From contig CAIMEA010000045.1 in NCBI GenBank assembly GCA_903839845.1, forward strand, positions 1 through 61,150: DNA of 61,150 nt, in the 5' to 3' direction. Positions 33,289 to 43,448 of this stretch are shown here, in pieces (position 1 is the first letter of the stretch; each line of letters opens with the position of its first letter). This stretch comes from an uncultured Hyphomicrobiales bacterium (lineage in GTDB: Bacteria > Pseudomonadota > Alphaproteobacteria > Rhizobiales > Xanthobacteraceae). The position numbers were made by a program, and so were the translations under genes. Below the pieces are notes generated by a model that was given only the letters and a program-made list of their open reading frames with translations, searched no databases and was not told where the DNA came from.

Positions 33289-34122
33289 TCAGGCTCCGGC
33301 GGGCGGGATGCGCAAGGCGGACAGGCCGCGCTTGGCGCGCACGCTGTCGCCTTGGAGAATCTCACCCAGCTTGCGTTCGTTTTCCGGCAGCGCCGAGCGG
33401 TCGGCCTCGGCATGCCAAAGATGGATCACGCCGGTGGCAAAGCTGCCGTCCTTGCGGGCGACACCGGCGCGCAACAGCCGCACGATGATGTCGGAATCTT
33501 CCTTGCCCCAGCCGGCGTAATCGGCGTCATAGCCGTCGACCGTGACGAGATCGCTGCGCCAGATCGCCAGATTGGCGGAGCGCGCGCCTTTCCATTGCTT
33601 AGCGCGCAACCGCCGCAGCGGGCCGAGCGGCAGCTTCAACAAAGCCGACAGCCGGTTGACGCCGCCCTTCAGCCGATGCCCGAGCCAGGTGGCGCAGCTC
33701 CAACTCTCCGGCGCCAGGCCGTCGCGCAGCACCTGCGCGGTCAATTCGCGTGACAGTAGGATGCGGTTGCCGGTGACGAAACAGCCCGGTTCGGCCAGCC
33801 GGCGATGAATAGCGACAAAGTCAGGCCGCACGATGCAGTCGCCATCGAGAAAAACGATGTAGTCGCCACGCGCCGCGAGCACCGCGCGGTTGCGGATTTC
33901 GCCGGCGCGGAAGCCCTTGTCCTCGTGCCAGACATGCACGACGCGATGGCCGATCGCCGACTTGACGGTCTCGACCAGAGCCGCCGTCGCCGGTCCCGAA
34001 CCGTCATCGGCGACAATGACCTCGAAATCCGGATCGGTCTGCCGGCCAAGCGAACGCAAGCTCGCGGCGAGCGCATCCTCGCGGTTATAGGTGGTGACGA
34101 TGACGGAAATCAGCGCGGCCAC
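33289..34122 (-). CDS. Glycosyltransferase family 2
   Basis: About 277 residues, GT-A fold. The GTG at 34122 directly before A-A-L-I-S-V-I-V-T-T-Y-N is preferred over a TTG at 34137. VIVADDGSGPATAALVETV (about 33-51) binds the nucleotide, VFLDGDCIVRPDF (about 89-101) contains the metal-binding D-x-D, and GYDADYAGWGKEDSDI near 195 is the C-terminal block with the catalytic E-D pair, as in chondroitin-synthase-like and galactosyl GT2 enzymes. It probably builds LPS core or O-antigen. It is coupled to the GT9 gene and divergent from the WaaE-like gene. Confidence 0.87.
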   Translation of the reverse strand: MAALISVIVTTYNREDALAASLRSLGRQTDPDFEVIVADDGSGPATAALVETVKSAIGHRVVHVWHEDKGFRAGEIRNRAVLAARGDYIVFLDGDCIVRPDFVAIHRRLAEPGCFVTGNRILLSRELTAQVLRDGLAPESWSCATWLGHRLKGGVNRLSALLKLPLGPLRRLRAKQWKGARSANLAIWRSDLVTVDGYDADYAGWGKEDSDIIVRLLRAGVARKDGSFATGVIHLWHAEADRSALPENERKLGEILQGDSVRAKRGLSALRIPPAGA

Positions 34123-34236
34123 GAAGGGTTCTCTCAAAGCCTGAAAGCCTGAATGCCTGCGCAGGCTTTAGCCGAACTGAAGGCTCGCGACAAATCCCTA
34201 TTGCCCTTGCCGGGCCCAACTGGCAATCATCCGGCC

Positions 34237-35022
34237 ATGCCCAAGATAACCGCCTATATCCTTACCTTTAACGAGGAAGAGAAGATCGCCGCCGCGGTCG
34301 AGACCGTGCTGTGGGCGGACGAGGTCGTCGTCGTCGATTCGTTCAGCACCGACCGCACGCCTGAGATCGCCACGGCGCTCGGCGCGCGCGTCGTCAACGT
34401 CGTCTTCGAGGGCTTCGGCGACCTGCGCAACCGCGCGCTCGAGGCCTGCACGCACGAATGGATTTTCAGCCTCGATTCGGACGAGCGCTGCACGGCGGAG
34501 GTGCGCGACGAGATCCTCGGCCTGATTGCCGGACAGCCGGCGCACGACGTCTATCTGGTGCCGCGCAAGAGCTACATGATGGGACGCTGGATCAAGGGCT
34601 CCGGCTGGTATCCGAATTTCCGCCAGCCGCAGCTGTTCCGCAAAGGCGCGATGCGCTACACGCGCGAGCCGGTGCACGAAGGCTTTGAAAATCTCAGCGG
34701 CAAGCCGCTCGGCACCTTGAAGAATGCGGTGTGGCAATTCCCGTTCCGCAATCTCGAGGAAGTCATCAAGAAGATGAACCGCTATTCCTCGCTCGGCGTG
34801 CCCAAGCTCGCCAACAAGCGCGTGTCGATGGCCAGCGCGCTCGGCCACGGCCTGTGGTCGTTCTTCAAGCATTATGTGATGAAGCGCGGCTTTCTCGACG
34901 GCTGGGCCGGCTTCGTTATCGCCTTCGGCAATTTCGAGGGCACGTTCTATCGCTACGCCAAGCGCTTTGAAGAGACGCAAAAATGGCAGCCGCCGAAAAG
35001 CGGGCCGATCCGGCGGGACTAA
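34237..35022 (+). CDS. WaaE-like core glycosyltransferase (GT2)
   Basis: A 261-residue GT2 protein. The ATG at 34237 (MPKITAYILTFNEEEKI) is chosen because the GT domain begins there; an upstream ATG at 34153 would add 28 unlike residues. WADEVVVVDSFSTDRTPEIA (about 25-44) and FSLDSDERC (about 84-92, D-x-D) are typical of the KdtX/WaaE beta-1,4-glucosyltransferases that modify the inner-core heptose. QPQLFRKGAMRYTREPVHEG is the further signature block. It ends one base before the opposite-strand FkbM methyltransferase gene. Confidence 0.88.
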   Translation: MPKITAYILTFNEEEKIAAAVETVLWADEVVVVDSFSTDRTPEIATALGARVVNVVFEGFGDLRNRALEACTHEWIFSLDSDERCTAEVRDEILGLIAGQPAHDVYLVPRKSYMMGRWIKGSGWYPNFRQPQLFRKGAMRYTREPVHEGFENLSGKPLGTLKNAVWQFPFRNLEEVIKKMNRYSSLGVPKLANKRVSMASALGHGLWSFFKHYVMKRGFLDGWAGFVIAFGNFEGTFYRYAKRFEETQKWQPPKSGPIRRD

Positions 35023-35724
35023 TTATTTCCCGCGCAGACGGCGCGAGAAATTGCGCAGCCAGCGGAACGGCAGCGCCAGATAATATTTGCGGAAGATTTC
35101 CCACCAGTCGCCGCTTTGCATGCGCACGGACGATGCTATCGGCACATACCAGCCGTTGTTCTCGTAGCGCCGCACGATGCGATAGCCGGACGCGCGCAGG
35201 TAATTATGCTTCGACAGATCGCCGACGTGATCTTCCAGCAAAATGAGTCGCGGCTGCCAGCGGGCGATGTCGAAGCCGCGCAGCACCTCGATCTCGTGGC
35301 CCTCGACGTCGATCGAGAGAAAATCGAAACGCTCGGGCGCCTTTGCTTCCGCCAGCACGCTGTCGAGCGTGCGGATCGGCACCTGGATGACTTGCTCGGG
35401 ATTGGCGCCCGGCGCCATGCCGGAGCGGTCGAGCGACGACAAGGGCCCGGCAACATGCAGCGGCAGCGTACCGCCGTCATGTTCGGGACCGGAACAGGCG
35501 ACGGCGAAAACCTTGGCCATGCGCATGGCGCGCAGTTCGCGCGCCAACTCCGGCTGCGGCTCGATCAGAATGCCGGTCCAGCCCGCCTGTTCGAGGTGCC
35601 AGGTTTGCGAACGCACACGCGGCTCATTGGCGCCGACCTCGACGAAGTAACCTTTCGTGTCGCCGAAAAACGCGGCGACCATCTGCATCTCGGGATCGAG
35701 GGGCGTCACGGGAACGTCTTTCAT
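35023..35724 (-). CDS. FkbM-family methyltransferase
   Basis: A 233-residue SAM-dependent enzyme. [20 protein letters not shown] (about 25-44) is motif [18 protein letters not shown] binds the SAM ribose, and [20 protein letters not shown] (about 138-157) is the FkbM signature. Members O-methylate sugars, often in polysaccharides, so this may cap or modify the LPS. The C-terminus is basic and aromatic ([14 protein letters not shown]) and may associate with membrane. Its start overlaps the hldE stop by 4 bases, so the two are translationally coupled. Confidence 0.88.
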   Translation of the reverse strand: MKDVPVTPLDPEMQMVAAFFGDTKGYFVEVGANEPRVRSQTWHLEQAGWTGILIEPQPELARELRAMRMAKVFAVACSGPEHDGGTLPLHVAGPLSSLDRSGMAPGANPEQVIQVPIRTLDSVLAEAKAPERFDFLSIDVEGHEIEVLRGFDIARWQPRLILLEDHVGDLSKHNYLRASGYRIVRRYENNGWYVPIASSVRMQSGDWWEIFRKYYLALPFRWLRNFSRRLRGK

Positions 35725-37196
35725 TTATTCTTGAGAGCGGCGCTACGCTGAACGATCGAGGTCGTCGATTGTCCGGGCACCAGATCGATGAGCACGACCG
35801 AACCGCCGAGCGCCTCGACGATATCGTGGCCGACGACATCCTCGCGCTTGTAGTCGCTGCCCTTGACCAGAATGGTCGGTTTGACCTGCGCGATCAGATT
35901 TTTCGGCGTGTCCTCGTCGAAGACGACGACGAGATCGACGGCGGCCAGTGCGGCGAGAACCTCGGCGCGCGATTGTACGTTCTGCACCGGACGCCCCTCG
36001 CCTTTCAGCCGCGTCACGGAGGCATCACCATTGAGGCCGACGACGAGGCGGTCGCAGGAGGCGCGCGCGGCGGCAAGCAATTTGACGTGGCCGGGATGCA
36101 GCAGATCGAAGCAGCCATTGGTGAAGCCAATGCGCAGACCCTGCTTGCGCCAGTCATTGAGATGCTCATCGAGCAAGGCCCAGTCGAACACGATCTTTTC
36201 TTCCGGCGCCAGCGAGGCGGCGGGCAGAATGCGCGAGCGCAATTCGGCGACGGTGAGTGTCGCGGTGCCGCGTTTGCCGACGACGACGGCTGCGGCGGCA
36301 TTGGCCGCGCGCATCGCCGATTCGAAATCGGCCTTCATCGCCAGCATCGCGGACAGGACAGCGACGACGGTGTCACCGGCACCGGAAACATCGCGTACGC
36401 GCACCGGATAGGCCGGAACATGGATCGGCGCGCCGTCCGTCACCAATGTCATGCCGTCTTCGCTGCGGGTCACCAGCACCGCTTTGGCATCGAGGGCGCG
36501 CGCAAGGCCAACAGCCGCGTCGGCGACTTCATCGTCGCTGCGCGCCGCCGTGCCGGTCGCGTCGGCGAGTTCCTGACGGTTCGGCGTGATCAGGGTGGCG
36601 CCGCGATAGATCGAGTAGTCGCGGCCCTTCGGATCGACAATCACCGGCTTGCCGAGCTTGTTGGCGGCGTCGATGACGGCGCGAACGACGCGCGGCGTCA
36701 GCGCGCCCTTGGCGTAATCGGACAATACGACGCTGCCAGCGCCTGGCATCGCCTTGATGGCGTGCGCAATCAGCGCGTCCTCGGCGGCGGCATTGATCGG
36801 GCCGGCGCTTTCCCAGTCGGCGCGCAACAGATGCGTCGAATGATGCTCGGAGACGAAGCGCACCTTGCGCGTGGTCTGCCGCGCCGGATCGATCACCAGT
36901 TCGAATTCGATCAGCGCATTGGTGGTGAGCGCCTTGGTCAAAGCCGCGCCGGCGTCGTCGTCGCCGACCACGCCGACGAAAATGCAGCGCGCGCCGAGCG
37001 ACACCAGATTGCGCGCGACATTGCCGGCGCCGCCGACCATGACTTCGGTGCGCTTGACCGCGATCACCGGCGTCGGCGCCTCCGGCGAGATGCGGGTCAC
37101 GTCGCCATAGACGAATTCGTCAAGCATCAGATCGCCGATGCAGAGCACGGTCTGATTGCCGAGGTCGGTGAGATGCTTGTCGAAATCGAACATCAC
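35721..37196 (-). CDS. hldE: Bifunctional heptose 7-phosphate kinase / heptose 1-phosphate adenylyltransferase
   Basis: A 491-residue fusion of usual length. The N-terminal ribokinase domain has [20 protein letters not shown] (about 18-37) and [17 protein letters not shown] (about 269-285, GAGD active site). The C-terminal nucleotidyltransferase starts at [18 protein letters not shown] (about 355-372, the H-x-G-H motif) and ends with [11 protein letters not shown]. It makes ADP-D-glycero-beta-D-manno-heptose for the LPS inner core. hldD lies upstream across a repeat-filled spacer, and the FkbM gene overlaps its end. Confidence 0.95.
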   Translation of the reverse strand: MMFDFDKHLTDLGNQTVLCIGDLMLDEFVYGDVTRISPEAPTPVIAVKRTEVMVGGAGNVARNLVSLGARCIFVGVVGDDDAGAALTKALTTNALIEFELVIDPARQTTRKVRFVSEHHSTHLLRADWESAGPINAAAEDALIAHAIKAMPGAGSVVLSDYAKGALTPRVVRAVIDAANKLGKPVIVDPKGRDYSIYRGATLITPNRQELADATGTAARSDDEVADAAVGLARALDAKAVLVTRSEDGMTLVTDGAPIHVPAYPVRVRDVSGAGDTVVAVLSAMLAMKADFESAMRAANAAAAVVVGKRGTATLTVAELRSRILPAASLAPEEKIVFDWALLDEHLNDWRKQGLRIGFTNGCFDLLHPGHVKLLAAARASCDRLVVGLNGDASVTRLKGEGRPVQNVQSRAEVLAALAAVDLVVVFDEDTPKNLIAQVKPTILVKGSDYKREDVVGHDIVEALGGSVVLIDLVPGQSTTSIVQRSAALKNK

Positions 37197-37207
37197 AAAT
37201 CCCGTTC

Positions 37208-37287
37208 ATTCCCGCGCAAGCGGGAATCCAGAATTAAAACTTCAGAATAAAGAGCATGAAGAACTGGGTCCCCGCCTTCGCGGGGAC
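37208..37287. repeat. Two REP-like hairpins between hldD and hldE
   Basis: ATTCCCGC-gcaa-GCGGGAAT (37208-37227) and GTCCCCGC-cttc-GCGGGGAC (37268-37287). These are the two common members of a short dispersed palindrome family seen again at 55077-55158. They may shape hldD/hldE mRNA. Confidence 0.75.
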
Positions 37288-37326
37288 GAACGGAATTTAA
37301 CACCGTGCGTCGGACGCCAATCATGG

Positions 37327-38307
37327 TTATTTATACTTATCGTCTTTATCGAGATAGCCGGTTACATATTGCCCGACGGCTTTCTCAAGCGGGGTGAAGC
37401 CGGCGTTATAGCCGGCGCGGCGCAGATTCTCGATGCTGCTTTGCGTGAAATACTGATACTGGCCGCGAATACTTTCCGGCATGTCGATGTATTCGATATT
37501 GGGCGTACGCCCCAACGCCTTGAACATCGCCTCGATCATGTCGCGGAAGCTCTCCGCCTTTCCGGTGCCGACATTGAAAATGCCGTTGACCTTGGGCGCG
37601 TCGAGAAGCCAGCGGATCACCGCGACCACGTCGTCGACATAGATGAAATCGCGGCGCTGCTCGCCGTCGCCAATGCCGTCGCGGTGCGACTTGAACAGCT
37701 TGACCGGCTGGCCCGCTTTCGCGCCGGCGAAGACTTTCGACAGCACGCTGGCCATGGCGCCCTTGTGATATTCGTTCGGGCCATAGACGTTGAAGAATTT
37801 CAGGCCGGCCCAGTGCGGCGGCATCTTTTGTTTTTTGGCGACGCGGTCGATGAGCGCCAGGTCGAACAGGTGCTTGCTCCAGCCATAGAGATTCATCGGC
37901 CTGAGCTGCCGCAGGGCGGCCGGCGCATTGTCGTCGGCAAAGCCCTGCTCACCTTCGCCATAGGTGGCGGCCGACGACGCATAAATGAACGGCGTCTGTG
38001 TATCGGTGCACCAGTCCAAGAGGCGCAGCGACAGCCGGAAATTGTTTTCCATCACCAGGTCGCCGTCGCGGGCGGTGGTGTCGGAAATCGCGCCCATATG
38101 GATGACGGCGGTGAGTTTGCGGCCATCGAGCCAGCGGGCGAGGTCGGACGGCGGCACGAAGTCGGCGATCTGGCGCTTGGCCAGGTTGCGCCACTTGGCC
38201 TCGTCCCCGAGCACGTCGTTGACGACGACATCGGTCCGGCCCGCCTCGTTGAGGCTGGCAACGATATTCGAGCCGATAAAGCCTGCCCCGCCGGTAACCA
38301 AGATCAT
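37327..38307 (-). CDS. hldD: ADP-L-glycero-D-manno-heptose 6-epimerase
   Basis: A 326-residue short-chain dehydrogenase-type epimerase. The ATG at 38307 starts at MILVTGGAGFIGSNIVASLN (NAD(P) site); the longer open frame upstream includes the 49-bp repeat. The heptose-specific block KRQIADFVPPSDL, MGAISDTTARDGDLVMENN, SSAATYGEGEQGF, YGWSKHLFD (catalytic Tyr and Lys) and GLKFFNVYGPNEYHKGAMAS are all present. It makes the L,D-heptose form used in the LPS core. It is divergent from waaF, about 220 bases away. Confidence 0.95.
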   Translation of the reverse strand: MILVTGGAGFIGSNIVASLNEAGRTDVVVNDVLGDEAKWRNLAKRQIADFVPPSDLARWLDGRKLTAVIHMGAISDTTARDGDLVMENNFRLSLRLLDWCTDTQTPFIYASSAATYGEGEQGFADDNAPAALRQLRPMNLYGWSKHLFDLALIDRVAKKQKMPPHWAGLKFFNVYGPNEYHKGAMASVLSKVFAGAKAGQPVKLFKSHRDGIGDGEQRRDFIYVDDVVAVIRWLLDAPKVNGIFNVGTGKAESFRDMIEAMFKALGRTPNIEYIDMPESIRGQYQYFTQSSIENLRRAGYNAGFTPLEKAVGQYVTGYLDKDDKYK

Positions 38308-38331
38308 CCCGAAACCCCGAACCCCTTCACT

Positions 38332-38380
38332 GCGCATGGTCTTGTCCGAAAACCGGTCCCCACTTTTCGGGACCATGCGC
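38332..38380 (+). repeat. 49-bp palindromic repeat, copy 3
   Basis: Arms GCGCATGGTC/GACCATGCGC with the same centre as the copies at 8517 and 10238. It lies in the hldD-waaF divergent spacer, 25 bases before the hldD start. Confidence 0.85.
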
Positions 38381-38526
38381 TGGGAAACCTTTGCCTCAGT
38401 CCGGGCGGGCGCGCAAATCCCCGGGGCTAAGGGTGCGGAAAACGGTAAAGATTGGCGCTGGACAGCATCGAACGGACCGGGCAAACGCCTCCAGCGGCCC
38501 ACTGTTAACCCCTGCACCCCATTAAA

Positions 38527-39576
38527 ATGAACCAAGGTTCAGATCATCGCCCGGTTTTGATCGTTCCTTTCGTCTGGATCGGCGATTTCGTCCGCTGCCA
38601 TTCGGTGGTGCGGCTGCTGCGCGCGCAAGCCCCGGACCGGGCGGTCGACATGGTCTCCAGCACGTTGTGCGCCCCGATCGCCGACTACATGCCCGGCGTC
38701 CGCAAGGTCCTCATCAGCGACCAGCCGCGCAAGCGCCTCGGCTGGGCGGTCCAGCAGGATCTGGCCGCACGCCTGCGCCGGGAGGACTATGGTCAAGTCC
38801 TGGTCATGTCCCGCAAATGGAAGGCGGCGCTGGGCCCCTTCCTTGCAGGCATTCCCGTCCGCACTGGTTTTGCCGGTGAAGCCCGTTTCGGTCTCTTGAA
38901 CGACATCCGCTGGGGCGAGCGGCATTTGCCCCGGATGATCGACCAGATGGGTGCGCTGGCGCTGCCAATAGGCTCCGCCCTGCCCGCCGACTGGCCCCGG
39001 CCGGCGCTGACGGTGTCCGCCGACGAACTGGCGATGTGGCGGCAGCAGCGCGGCCTGACCGGCGACAGCCGGCCGGTCGTGACCCTGTCGCCGGGCGCGG
39101 TCGGGGCGGGCAAAGCCTGGCCGCCGGGCCATTATGCCGAGCTGGCGCGGGCACTGACGCGGGATGGCGCCTCGGTCTGGGTCCTCGGCGGCCCCGGCGA
39201 GACCGCGACGGCGCAGTTGATCGCCGAGGCCGGCGGCCCCCGTGTCCGCGACCTGACCGGCGCCGATCTGCGCAACGCCATTCTGGCGCTGGCGGCGGCG
39301 GACGCCGCCGTAACCAACGATTCCGGCCTGATGCACATCTCGGCCGCGATCGGCACGCCGACGGTGGCCATTTTCGGCCCGACCAGCCCCTGGCACTGGA
39401 AACCGCTCAACCCCGTCGCCGCCATTCTGGAGCCGCCCGGCGACGAGGAAGCCCGCCTGCGCGCCCGGACCCTTGGCAACGACGCCGTCAGCCACCGCCA
39501 GACCGCCGATGTAGCTGTCCACAGCGTCCTGGAGGCGGTGCGGGCCGTGCTTGCAGGCCCGGCCCGGGGCCGTTAA
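38527..39576 (+). CDS. waaF: GT9 heptosyltransferase, WaaF-like
   Basis: A 349-residue GT-B enzyme. LIVPFVWIGDFVRCHSVVRLL (20 of these form the GT9 opening) leads the N-domain, VVTLSPGAVGAGKAWPPGHY contains the donor-site G-A-x-x-x-x-K-x-W motif (WaaF-type), and VTNDSGLMHISAAIGTPTVA with IFGPTSPWHWKPL completes the ADP-heptose site. It adds the second inner-core heptose to LPS. WaaF is preferred over WaaC because the PAWSP-type site and length fit, and a separate WaaC-like gene is present at 41256. kdsD follows 74 bases downstream. Confidence 0.85.
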   Translation: MNQGSDHRPVLIVPFVWIGDFVRCHSVVRLLRAQAPDRAVDMVSSTLCAPIADYMPGVRKVLISDQPRKRLGWAVQQDLAARLRREDYGQVLVMSRKWKAALGPFLAGIPVRTGFAGEARFGLLNDIRWGERHLPRMIDQMGALALPIGSALPADWPRPALTVSADELAMWRQQRGLTGDSRPVVTLSPGAVGAGKAWPPGHYAELARALTRDGASVWVLGGPGETATAQLIAEAGGPRVRDLTGADLRNAILALAAADAAVTNDSGLMHISAAIGTPTVAIFGPTSPWHWKPLNPVAAILEPPGDEEARLRARTLGNDAVSHRQTADVAVHSVLEAVRAVLAGPARGR

Positions 39577-39650
39577 CGCAACCGGCGGGCGCAAGCCTGA
39601 CGGGGCCGGCCTTTCGTGCTATCAAACAGTCGTTTCCTGAAGGACCTCGC

Positions 39651-40655
39651 ATGGCCAACGCTCAAACCGCCGATATGAAGAGCGCGAAGGCTCAGGCCGC
39701 GATCGACAGCGCCCTGCGCACGCTCGATGCCGAGCGCAGCGGCGTCGAGGCGCTGATCGCGGCGTTGCGCGACGGGCTTGGCGGGCAGTTCGCCGCGGCC
39801 GTCGACCTGATCCGCTCAGCGCAGGGCCGCGTCATCGTCACCGGCATGGGCAAGTCGGGTCATGTCGGCAACAAGATCGCCTCGACGCTCGCCTCGACCG
39901 GCACGCCGGCGATGTTCGTTCATCCGGCAGAAGCCAGCCATGGCGACCTCGGTATGATCGCCAAGGGTGACGTCATCCTGGCGCTGTCATGGTCCGGCGA
40001 GACCGCCGAACTGAAAAACCTCACCGACTATTCGCGCCGCTTCCGCATCGGCCTGATCGGCATGACCGCCAATGCCGACTCGACGCTCGGCAAGACCGCC
40101 GACGTGGTGCTGACTCTGCCCCAAGCGCGCGAGGCCTGCCCGCACAACATGGCGCCGACCACCTCATCGCTGATGCAGCTCGCGCTCGGCGACGCGCTGG
40201 CGATCGCGCTTCTCGAAAGCCACGGCTTCACCGCGCTCGATTTCGGCATGCTGCATCCGGGCGGCAAACTGGGCGCGCTGCTCAAGACCGTCAGCGACTT
40301 CATGCATACCGGCGAGCAGGTGCCGCTGGCCTCTCTCGGCACGAAAATGTCGGACGCCATCCTGCAAATGTCGGCCAAGGGCTTCGGCTGCGTCGGCATC
40401 ACCGACGCGCAGGGCGCGCTGGTCGGCATCATCACCGACGGCGATTTGCGCCGGCACATGCGCAACGACCTGCTCAATGCGCGCGTCGACGACGTGATGA
40501 CCAAGGCGCCGAAAACAGTGCGGCCAGATCAATTGATCAGTGAGACTTTGGATATCCTCAATTCGATGAAGGTCACGGCGCTGTTCGCGGTGCAAGCCGG
40601 CAAACCGGTCGGCGTTATCCACGTGCACGATCTGCTGCGCGCCGGCGCGGCGTGA
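39651..40655 (+). CDS. kdsD: Arabinose-5-phosphate isomerase
   Basis: A 334-residue protein. The ATG at 39651 has GAAGGA before it. The SIS domain (residues about 45-190) contains VTGMGKSGHVGNKIASTLAS and SWSGETAELKNL, and the family motif PHNMAPTTSSLMQLALGDAL. Two CBS domains follow (KMSDAILQMSAKGFGCVGIT; DDVMTKAPKTVRPDQLISET). It converts ribulose-5-phosphate to arabinose-5-phosphate, the first step to Kdo. It is co-oriented with waaF, so both feed the inner core. Confidence 0.93.
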   Translation: MANAQTADMKSAKAQAAIDSALRTLDAERSGVEALIAALRDGLGGQFAAAVDLIRSAQGRVIVTGMGKSGHVGNKIASTLASTGTPAMFVHPAEASHGDLGMIAKGDVILALSWSGETAELKNLTDYSRRFRIGLIGMTANADSTLGKTADVVLTLPQAREACPHNMAPTTSSLMQLALGDALAIALLESHGFTALDFGMLHPGGKLGALLKTVSDFMHTGEQVPLASLGTKMSDAILQMSAKGFGCVGITDAQGALVGIITDGDLRRHMRNDLLNARVDDVMTKAPKTVRPDQLISETLDILNSMKVTALFAVQAGKPVGVIHVHDLLRAGAA

Positions 40656-40668
40656 GCCGGCCGCCCGC

Positions 40669-41256
40669 TTATTTTTCCTTCTGCGTCAGCACCCGCTCGA
40701 TGCGCCGGTCCGGCACCAGCCACATCAAGGCGACGAAGATATAGATGGCTTCGGCAAGCCATCGATTGACCAACAGCGCGCACAAAATTGCCACGGCGTA
40801 CAAGACGACCGACAGCTTGCCCTTGGCGTCGTTGCCGACCGCCTTGGCCAGCAGCGAGTTCGGCCCGTCCTCATGAATGATCACGCGGGTGAGAATCGAG
40901 TAGGCGACGCCGGCCATCATCAGCACAAAACCGTACAGAGCGGCCGGCAGCGGTGCGAAATGATTTTCGCCCATCAAGCCGGTAACGAACGGAAACAGCG
41001 ACAGCCAGAATAGCAAATGCAAATTGGCCCATAGCACGGCGCCGCTGACGTGCTTGACCGTGTGCAGCAGGTGATGGTGGTTGCTCCAGTAGATGCCGAT
41101 ATAGATGAAACTCAGCACATAACTGAGAAACACTGGCAGCAAACGCTGCAAGGCGGCGAAGTCCTCGCCATGCGGCACTTTCAGCTCGAGCACCATGATG
41201 GTGATGATGATGGCCAGCACGCCGTCGCTGAAAGCCTCTAACCGTGTCTTTGGCAT
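40669..41256 (-). CDS. TMEM175-family (DUF1211) potassium channel-like protein
   Basis: A 195-residue membrane protein with six hydrophobic segments. It opens with KTRLEAFSDGVLAIIITIMV and LELK, the F-S-D-G motif in helix 1 that lines the pore of TMEM175 channels; YVLSFIYIGIYWSNHHHLLH and WANLHLLFWLSLFPF follow, both typical. Bacterial members are tetrameric K+-permeable channels of unclear physiological role. The ATG at 41256 shares one base with the waaC stop (TGATG), so it is translated together with waaC. Why a channel is coupled to an LPS gene is unknown. Confidence 0.85.
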   Translation of the reverse strand: MPKTRLEAFSDGVLAIIITIMVLELKVPHGEDFAALQRLLPVFLSYVLSFIYIGIYWSNHHHLLHTVKHVSGAVLWANLHLLFWLSLFPFVTGLMGENHFAPLPAALYGFVLMMAGVAYSILTRVIIHEDGPNSLLAKAVGNDAKGKLSVVLYAVAILCALLVNRWLAEAIYIFVALMWLVPDRRIERVLTQKEK

Positions 41257-42206
41257 CAATCCCCGCCTGTTGTCTGCCAAGCCGCGATGACTTCATCCAC
41301 GCCGGGCGGCACGCCCAGCGTGCCGAGCACGGTGAGCCGACCATGGCCGACCGGTCTGGTCAAATCCGGCTGGCTGCCGGCAAAGATCGCCACCAGCGGC
41401 ACGCCGAGCGCCGCCGCCAGATGCAGCAAGCCGGTATCGACGCCGACGACGCTTTGCGCGCCGCCGATGAGTTGCGCGACGGCATCGAGCGGCGCGCGGT
41501 CCGGTACGCGCGCGCCGGGCAGACTGGCGGCGACGCGCTCGCTGCGCGCGCGTTCATCCGCCGTGCCCCAGGGCAATACAACGTCAATGCCTTGCCGCTG
41601 GATAGCGCGGCCGAGCGCGATCCAGTTGTCCACCGGCCATTCCTTTTGCGCCTGCGCGGTTGCGTGCAGCAGCACGGCATAAGGCTTGCCGGATTTTTCA
41701 AATAGCCCGCGGTCGAGACCGAAGTCGGGCGCGCCTTGCGGCGTGTAGCCAAGCGCCAGACCGGTGAGAAGGCGGTTGCGCTCAACCGCGTGCAAATCGC
41801 GGCTCGCTGTGTGGCGCACGTCGTAGAAGGCCGAAGCCAGCGGCTCGCGGATGCTGGCGGAATCGTAGCCATGCCGCGTGCCGCGCGCGATCCGCGCCAG
41901 AAGCCCGGTGCGCAGCAGCCCTTGCGTATCAATCACCAGGTCGTAGTCGACCGAGCGGATGGCGCGCAGGTTGCGCGCGATCTCGGCCCAGGTGGCCGGC
42001 GCATAAAGCGACTTGCGCCAGCGCCGCCACGCCACCGGCACGACGGCATCGACCGCCGGGTGCAATCGTACCAATGGCGCGAAGGCCTCCTCGACCAGCC
42101 ACGTCAGGCGTGCGGCCGGGCGCGCCGCGCGCGCCTCGGTCAAAGCCGGCATGTGATGGATCACATCGCCGAGAGAAGATGTCTTGATGAAAAGGATGTC
42201 GGGCAT
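41256..42206 (-). CDS. waaC: LPS heptosyltransferase I
   Basis: A 316-residue GT9 enzyme. ILFIKTSSLGDVIHHMPAL (residues 4-22) is the WaaC signature, TWLVEEAFAPLVRLHPAV follows, YDLVIDTQGLLRTGLLARIA is near 88, and VGVDTGLLHLAAALGVP (about 255-271) is the donor site. ATAQAQKEWPVDNW is close to the WaaC hallmark with the K-E-W motif. It adds the first heptose to Kdo. It is divergent from galE over 139 bases. Confidence 0.92.
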   Translation of the reverse strand: MPDILFIKTSSLGDVIHHMPALTEARAARPAARLTWLVEEAFAPLVRLHPAVDAVVPVAWRRWRKSLYAPATWAEIARNLRAIRSVDYDLVIDTQGLLRTGLLARIARGTRHGYDSASIREPLASAFYDVRHTASRDLHAVERNRLLTGLALGYTPQGAPDFGLDRGLFEKSGKPYAVLLHATAQAQKEWPVDNWIALGRAIQRQGIDVVLPWGTADERARSERVAASLPGARVPDRAPLDAVAQLIGGAQSVVGVDTGLLHLAAALGVPLVAIFAGSQPDLTRPVGHGRLTVLGTLGVPPGVDEVIAAWQTTGGD

Positions 42207-42345
42207 TATCGAGACGTTGGCGGTTAACGACGATCATATACCGGTCATTAACAACGACCGCCATAACCATGACCGGGCGTCGGCCGATATAATGACTTTT
42301 TTGCCGGCGGGCCGATACAAGGCCTAAACCCATTCGGGGGCAGTA

Positions 42346-43344
<999 letters not shown>

Positions 43345-43448
43345 TCCGGCCTTTTTACCGGCAATTGCCTTGAAAAATGCCGCCGCCCCGGGCATGCATT
43401 CGGACGTCTTTGGGACCATCCCCCAGCGCGCTTGACGCGCCATATTCA

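Noticed and set aside
35769-37250. 493-codon open frame opposite hldE
   Set aside because: It is antisense shadow; hldE on the minus strand has all motifs.
37327-38535. Longer hldD start at 38535
   Set aside because: The extra 76 codons run through the 49-bp repeat and the protein family starts at MILVTGG, which is at 38307.
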